Source: Triparma columacea
Lineage: Eukaryota; Sar; Bolidophyceae; Parmales; Triparmaceae
DNA: 10,965 nt
Reading direction: 5' to 3'
Assembly (NCBI GenBank): GCA_030267965.1
Contig: BRYA01000161.1
Span: 1-10,965 of the forward strand
The position numbers and the translations under genes are program-made. Every line of letters begins with the position of its first letter. The first letter of the stretch is position 1. The notes under the pieces are model-generated. The model did not search any database, was not told the DNA's origin, and saw nothing but the letters and a program-made list of their open reading frames with translations. Shown in pieces: positions 6,287 through 10,965 of this stretch.

Positions 6287-9200
6287 TCAAATTGCGAGGT
6301 TGTGGTTCTGAAAGTTTTGCAGTTGCTGCCTTTTCTCGTTGAGCTCCTCTGCGACCTTGTCAAACTGTGCCTTGAGCCTTTCATACTTCACCTCAATTGT
6401 GTCCTCCCTCTTCCCAAACCCCTTCCTCTTGCCCGTATCCTGCCTTCCCTCCTCCTCGTCGTACATTTGATTGACGAGTCCAGCGAGCTTGCTTGTGCTG
6501 CTTGTACCTCTGCGCGTAACGGAGAATGATTCCCCTCTTCCAGCCATTTTTTTCACCTCAAGCTTTGCTTCAGTAGAGAGGTACTCTAGTATGTCTTCAA
6601 ACGTGGGCCTCTTCTCTGGATCGTCAGACCAACACACCTTGATCATATCAATGATTGTCTCAGGATACTGAAACGCACTCATGGTGCGAGTGCCTGGTCG
6701 CCACCCATTTGTAATTTTGTGACCAATTCTGCGCAAGTTAATGAGTTAGATTATAGTTTGAAAGCGTCGTGCCCTGTCCTCAATTCTCACCTAGCAAGTG
6801 AAAATTCAGTTTTTGGGGTTATCACCTTCGAATCTATGAGGCAGTTGTGGAGGAACTGAATAATATCAGCCTTTCCGCGGAGGCCCCATGCGAGGGTTGT
6901 GAGGGCAAAGCTGAAATGAGCGGAGATGTGAGCGGCGAGGGGCGGTGTAAGTAGCGAGTGGCATGAGGAAGGTCGTCGCTCCGGGAACGAAGGACTGTCA
7001 TGTTTTAAGCAGGCATGCGTGGTTTCCATTCCAACGCCAGAGTAATCAGCAATGTTCCTTCTCATCGCTTCGAACCTCGTCCGGCTTGGCTGCACTCTTG
7101 GCCTCACCTGAAGACGTCACAGCTCTTTGTATACCTTTCCCCCCTGATGATCTCCGGCGCCACGTAAAGGGGCGTTCCGACCTGTGTCATTGTGCTCTCG
7201 ATCGAGAGTGTTCTTGCCTCGCCGAAATCCGCAATCTTTATCGAGTTGCTTTCGCTCACCAAGCAATTGTCCGGCTTCAGGTCCCTGTGCATAATGCCGT
7301 CAACCAACGCGCCAGTCTTTGAGTCATAGTAACTGCGATGGGCGGAAGTATGAGCGGAGATATTTGAAACAGGACGGTTTCCCCCCACCGAACACAAGAC
7401 AGTATGGCTAATATCTCACCTCATTTCGTTAAGGTACTTCATGGCCCTAGAGAGGTCTTGGCACCAGGGGAGGAGTGTAATGTCCCAGGACATGTCGTCG
7501 GTGTCACCCTCCGCTTCGAGAAGGTCGGACGATGTTCCCTTTGCGCAGTACTCCATCACCAAGGCCATTAGACTTTGTTGAGAGAATCAAATCGCAAATA
7601 GGTGCGTTTGTTGATTAGAAAAGATTCGAGTGCGGTCTACTTTCCTAACTATTCCCAATTCTCACCTCATTTCCCAAACCGCTCCCACCAACATGACGAT
7701 GTTTGAGTGTCGCAGGCCGGAAAGAATGATAATCTCAGAACGAAACCCCCTCAATGCTTCCTTGTCGACGTGGTGCAAGGTCTTAACTGCGACAAACGTA
7801 CCCCTGTACTTTCCTTTGACGACCTCGCCGTAACTGCCCTTGCCAAGAACTTCTAATGACGCCAACTCTTTCGCGTTTATGAGAATTTTCCGCATATCAA
7901 TATCATGGCTATGGCTTACACCGTCGGTTGTTTGCCCGACTTCTTCATTCTTCATTAAGTTCTTAGAACTTGCCATTTTGGCTACCTTATACTCTCCCTC
8001 GAAGTTGTCAATCTCTTGCTGGATCAGCTGCTTCTCCTTGTCGTTGTACTGCGATGAGCGAAGCACGTATGGCGCATTAGCATCTCCGAACCGCCGCATT
8101 TGTTGAGCTGCTTTAAATTCTTGCCCATTCTTACTGCCCATTCTTACTAGCCCATTCTCACCTGCTGCACGATTGCAAGTTCCTTCTTCAAGGACCTCAC
8201 GTTGCTCTTGAGAGATCGAACCTTCCCCATCTCAATTTTTCTCGACCTGATGGCTGCGATTGTTACTATCAAGGCGACGAAGAGAACTCCAACGCTGATG
8301 GAGGTAACGAGTTTAGTTTTTGACCCATCAATAACGACGTTGTTTGGTTCAACTTGGTCGGGGAAGATGAAGGTAGCGCTTTCGGAAATTTCAACGCCAA
8401 AAGTCTGTGACCAGGATCCAATTTCAATTAAGGATGCCGTTCCAATAGCCGGGTTGCTTTGTGATGCGGAGATAACGAAAGCTCCTACGCGGTTGTTGCC
8501 CTCGAATTCAATTGGGCCAGAAACGCCGTCAAACCTCGTTTTCCTAATCTCTGCAAGGACAACTTCCCCGTCGTCCCAGTATGCCACTGCAATGAAAAGC
8601 GGCGAGCAAAGAGGCGAACGAAGCGAGCTCTGTGGTAAGTATCGTTTTGCACACTGGTACTGCGTTGCTCGGTCTCACCTTCGTCTGCAACACCCCTTTC
8701 TATTACATTGTGGAAGGCAAGGGCAAGCGACTTGACTGCGTCGTGCGCAAGGTATATGTGGTAGATTGGGTCCGAGACGGAAGGGTTGGAGGCAATGAAA
8801 TCGTCCTTGAATGAATCGTAGGCGGCTTCGTTCATTCTAACGTTAGTGCTGAGGCTGAGGAGGCCGTTCGAGGCGGCAAGAATATTCTGCGGTGAGGGTG
8901 AGGGTTAGGGTTTGATCGACACGTGCATGCCTGCGCGTTGCTGCGATTCTCGCTAGTTCTCACCTGCTTCTCCTCGTCTGTTCCTCCGACATACCAATCA
9001 TTTTTCCACCAGCCAGGCGTGAAGTATACGCGGTTGTCTCCGTAGAGTCCCTCTGCGTAGACAGCTGAAAAAATAGATCTTCCAACATCTTCGTAACAGT
9101 GAATGAACACAACGTTTACGCTGTCCTTAACCTGTAATGATGAGCAAAGAGACGAGGAAAGCGATGAGAGAAGGAAAGCGATGAGAGAAGGAAAGCGATG

Positions 9201-10087
9201 AGAGAAGGAAGCGATGAGCATGCGATAGCAAAGCAAATCGCTACAGAGTTATTTTGCTTCCTCCTGATCTCTCGGTCCTTGTCCCTGATGTCCGTCCTCG
9301 CCCCCTTTGTCAGCCCCCCCACCCCACCCCCCCTCCTCCCCCCCCCTCACCTTGCTCAACTCATTTCCAATCACTGAACCATCATTGCCCTGCGACAATA
9401 TTCCATGGTAAACGACCTCGATGTCGTTCAATGATGCCTTCCGTTGGAATGCCTCGATGGTGTTTGTGGAAATGGTCTTCGTTTCGGAAATTGTCGCTAC
9501 TCTTTTGTACCCGTACTTGAGGCAAATGGCAATCCAAGCGTCTGCGTAGCTTTCATCTGTTACCGAAGTGCGAACGAAGAAGGGGAAGTTATCCTGATCA
9601 AAGAAGATGGGTGAAGTGCAAGCATAAGAAACCAAAGGTGTGGCTTTGATCTTCGAGTAGATAGATACGGTTTCGCAAACCGATGAGCATCCGGCTCCGA
9701 CGATCGCATGTGGTTTGGGGCTTTCGTTGAGAAGGTCGATTGATTCCTGCAACCCAATGTCTGCCGAACACCTTGTGTTAGCAGTGCTGATATTCAGAAA
9801 GGTCAGGGGAAGGATTGATGTGTCAATGTTTATGAGTGAAATTGCCAGTTCGACAGCTGGTAACACCTGCGTGGTTTGATTCGAGAGTGGCATCAACAGA
9901 CGAGTGTAAGTGAGTCTTCAGCTGATCGGTTTCTTCTTCAAAACCCAAACCAAGATGTTGTTACCTGTACTCCGCCTGCCCAAGCTCCATCCAGGGGGAA
10001 GAGACCCCCGAGTTGGATCGTTTCAGGGGGCTGGATGGCCCCTACACATATGGACAACAAGCAAAATACAGTATGGGTTATCTGCAT
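6287..10087 (-). CDS. Receptor protein kinase: ANF-receptor-type ectodomain, one TM, TKL-like kinase (gene B)
   Basis: Predicted single-pass surface kinase. Exons: 10087-9965, 9866-9351, 9131-8964, 8886-8679, 8586-8162, 8048-7666, 7572-7420, 7332-7108, 6910-6791, 6728-6287; all GT-AG, mostly GTGAG donors, joining to 920 codons plus stop. Residues 1-17 form a signal peptide, which fixes the start. Residues 24-410 resemble the ANF-receptor/type-1 periplasmic-binding ligand domain: IQLGGLFPLDGAW, an AVGAGCSS-like loop (here IVGAGCSSVCE), then FDGVSGPIEFEGNNR. TM about 431-451. Kinase about 545-825 with every key residue: GKGSYGEV 549-556, Lys569, Glu585, HRDLKPDN 674-681, DFG 694-696, APE 717-719, CWSDDPEKRP 806-815. 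It should therefore be catalytically active; motif style (HRDLKP, CW..DP..RP) fits the tyrosine-kinase-like group, predicting Ser/Thr or dual specificity. A charged coiled coil ends the protein. Least certain junction: acceptor AACAAAG at 7573. Confidence 0.92.
8120..8161 (-). repeat. Triplicated splice-donor repeat in gene B intron
   Basis: At the 5' end of the 113-base intron 8161-8049 the sense strand carries three tandem 13-15-base units, GTGAGAATGGGCTA, GTAAGAATGGGCA and GTAAGAATGGGCAAG. Each begins with a good donor. Only the first (8161) joins in frame to the acceptor at 8049 (CAG|TAC, giving VQQ-YNDKEKQ); the second changes the frame and the third lies beyond an in-frame TAG. Confidence 0.8.
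9161..9216. repeat. 17-bp minisatellite in gene B intron
   Basis: GCGATGAGAGAAGGAAA at 9161-9177 and 9178-9194, a 16-base copy at 9195-9210, and the start of a fourth (GCGATGAG) from 9211. It sits inside the 219-base intron 9350-9132, near the acceptor, so the sense strand there is pyrimidine-rich (TTTCCTTCTCTCATCGC) and probably serves as the polypyrimidine tract. Confidence 0.9.
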
Positions 10088-10531
10088 CGTTATCTTTTGG
10101 GTTATATATATATATATATCTGAATCTATCGTTTCTACTGCACCTAAACGAAGGGTTGTATAAGGGTTAAAGAATGTATCTTTGTTGCTCCGTAGGGTTA
10201 GATATAGTCACCAACTTTCGGGCGAGATATCTGCGATCGGAACAGTCGTCTGAATGCTGTGTGTGGGCTTTCAGTTGAGGGAGTTTCAGCAGCTGGAATT
10301 GAATCACTCGGCGACTTCAGTTTTGGATTTGAGACAGAATTCCAAAGTTCCCAACAACAACGTCGTCTGGCAAATGCCCAATTTATTGTATCATACATAT
10401 TGGTAGGGGGATAACCCACCGAACGAAACCCAATAACGGGTAAAATAAACCAATGTAGGAATTTCGTTTTATCGTTTCTCTCAAAGCTTTTAGCTATATT
10501 TTTTTGCCAATGCGGACACGTCCCTTGCCAC
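10088..10531. other. Intergenic region, 5' flank of gene B and 3' flank of gene C
   Basis: No convincing gene. An alternating TA run at 10103-10119 lies 15 bases upstream of the gene B ATG; a true TATA box there would put the start of transcription inside the coding sequence, so it is more likely a microsatellite unless the leader is unusually placed. Telomere-like words (AGGGTT) occur at about 10152, 10164 and 10195. A 66-codon minus-strand frame from an ATG near 10402 to 10198 shows no recognisable domain and is not called. The stretch 10430-10531 is AT-rich. Confidence 0.6.
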
Positions 10532-10965
10532 CTACCGCTCCTCCAGTCCCTTTCTACAAGTGGGGCACCTCAGGTCGACCTTGAACCACTGCCTTAGGCA
10601 TTTATCGTGGAACCCGTGCCCGCATATCATTTGCATGATCTCCCCTCCCTCCTCGAACCCTTCCAAGCAGATCACGCACTCTGAGCTCGTACCACTTTCG
10701 CCAGAGGCCCCGAACACAACGGCGGTCGTACCAGCTTCGATCAGCTCCTGTCTTTTCTTGTCGTCGAAGTTGCGTTTATGAGGCATAACAACCCCATTGT
10801 CGAGGCTGAGAAGCTCCTCATATGTTAGCATTAGTCCGTCCGGTAGATAATCCCCCTGATAGACAGGGTTGTACGGCAATATTCCGCTGTTCGCGTTCCT
10901 ATCTCTCCCTCTACCTTCTCTCTCCCTCTCCACCCTCCTTCTATCTCCTTCCCTCCCTCTATCTC
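10532..10965 (-). CDS. RING-H2 finger protein, probable E3 ubiquitin ligase, 5' end outside window (gene C)
   Basis: About 143 residues are visible, ending at TAG 10534-10532; the frame stays open to the window edge, so the N-terminus or an upstream exon lies beyond it. The C-terminal domain is a textbook RING-H2: C-x2-C-x14-C-x-H-x2-H-x2-C-x10-C-x2-C, visible as CVICLEGF, CGHGFHDKC and CPTC. RING-H2 domains bind two zinc ions and recruit an E2 enzyme for ubiquitin transfer. Upstream, LTYEELLSLDNGVV resembles the conserved TYEELL element before the RING in plant BIG BROTHER-like ligases. There is no membrane segment in the visible part, so a soluble protein is likely. The first ~25 visible residues are Arg/Glu/Gly-rich, encoded by a simple GA-rich repeat, and may be leader rather than protein; in that case the start would be the Met before LTYEELL. 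Substrate unknown. Confidence 0.85.
   Translation of the reverse strand, partial: DRGREGDRRRVEREREGRGRDRNANSGILPYNPVYQGDYLPDGLMLTYEELLSLDNGVVMPHKRNFDDKKRQELIEAGTTAVVFGASGESGTSSECVICLEGFEEGGEIMQMICGHGFHDKCLRQWFKVDLRCPTCRKGLEER
10897..10965. repeat. Pyrimidine-rich (GA/TC) simple sequence at the start of gene C
   Basis: Imperfect CTCTCCCT/CTATCTCC units fill the plus strand to the window edge. On the coding strand they read as GAGAGG-type repeats in frame with the RING protein, giving an Arg/Glu/Gly/Asp-rich tract. Such tracts are common both in untranslated leaders and in disordered protein ends, so their coding status is open. Confidence 0.75.

Noticed and set aside
6963..7322. 119-codon plus-strand frame
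   Set aside because: It overlaps a gene B intron and is antisense to the HRD and DFG exon of the kinase.
8893..8912. Interstitial telomere repeat (GAGGGTGAGGGTTAGGG)
   Set aside because: Only one exact TTAGGG; on the sense strand it forms the C-rich tract before a 77-base intron's acceptor, which explains it adequately.
10103..10119. TA run as a TATA box for gene B
   Set aside because: It lies 15 bases from the initiator ATG, too close for a usual TATA to start-site distance plus a leader; more likely a microsatellite.
10198..10402. 66-codon minus-strand frame between genes B and C
   Set aside because: No homologous feel, no splice sites linking it to either neighbour, basic and Ser/Pro-rich composition that can arise by chance.

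Overview
The window is the left end of a eukaryotic nuclear chromosome. It opens with about eleven CCCTAA telomere units, then a 440-base subtelomeric spacer almost free of G on the plus strand, then three protein-coding genes, all on the minus strand and so all read toward the telomere. GT-AG introns, TTAGGG-type telomeres and the domain mix (BspA-type repeats fused to ephrin-receptor-like cysteine repeats and a multi-pass membrane domain; a type-1 periplasmic-binding-fold ectodomain fused to a tyrosine-kinase-like kinase) suggest a stramenopile microalga, perhaps a bolidophyte or pelagophyte. The lineage is inference and was not tested by any search.

Layout. 1-69 telomere. 70-509 spacer with a degenerate 52-54 bp tandem repeat. 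510-5828 gene A, a large membrane receptor-like gene with 9 clear exons, partly built by tandem duplication of a ~205 bp exon-intron cassette and a ~394 bp intron-exon unit; its 3' third has an in-frame TAG and a frame change that could mean decay or an intron made from former coding sequence. 5829-6286 intergenic, with a strongly strand-biased leader region and a 17-bp minisatellite. 6287-10087 gene B, a 10-exon receptor protein kinase whose exons join in frame from signal peptide to stop (920 aa). 10088-10531 intergenic. 10532-10965 gene C, the 3' part of a RING-H2 E3 ubiquitin ligase running off the window.

Genes A and B both encode surface proteins with a signal peptide, a ligand-binding-type ectodomain and a cytoplasmic region, so the chromosome end looks like a place where environmental sensors are kept and diversified. 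No shared pathway can be shown from sequence. I found no RNA genes, transposases or CRISPR-like arrays. Exon boundaries were derived by hand from splice signals, frame continuity and family conservation; transcript data would settle them.
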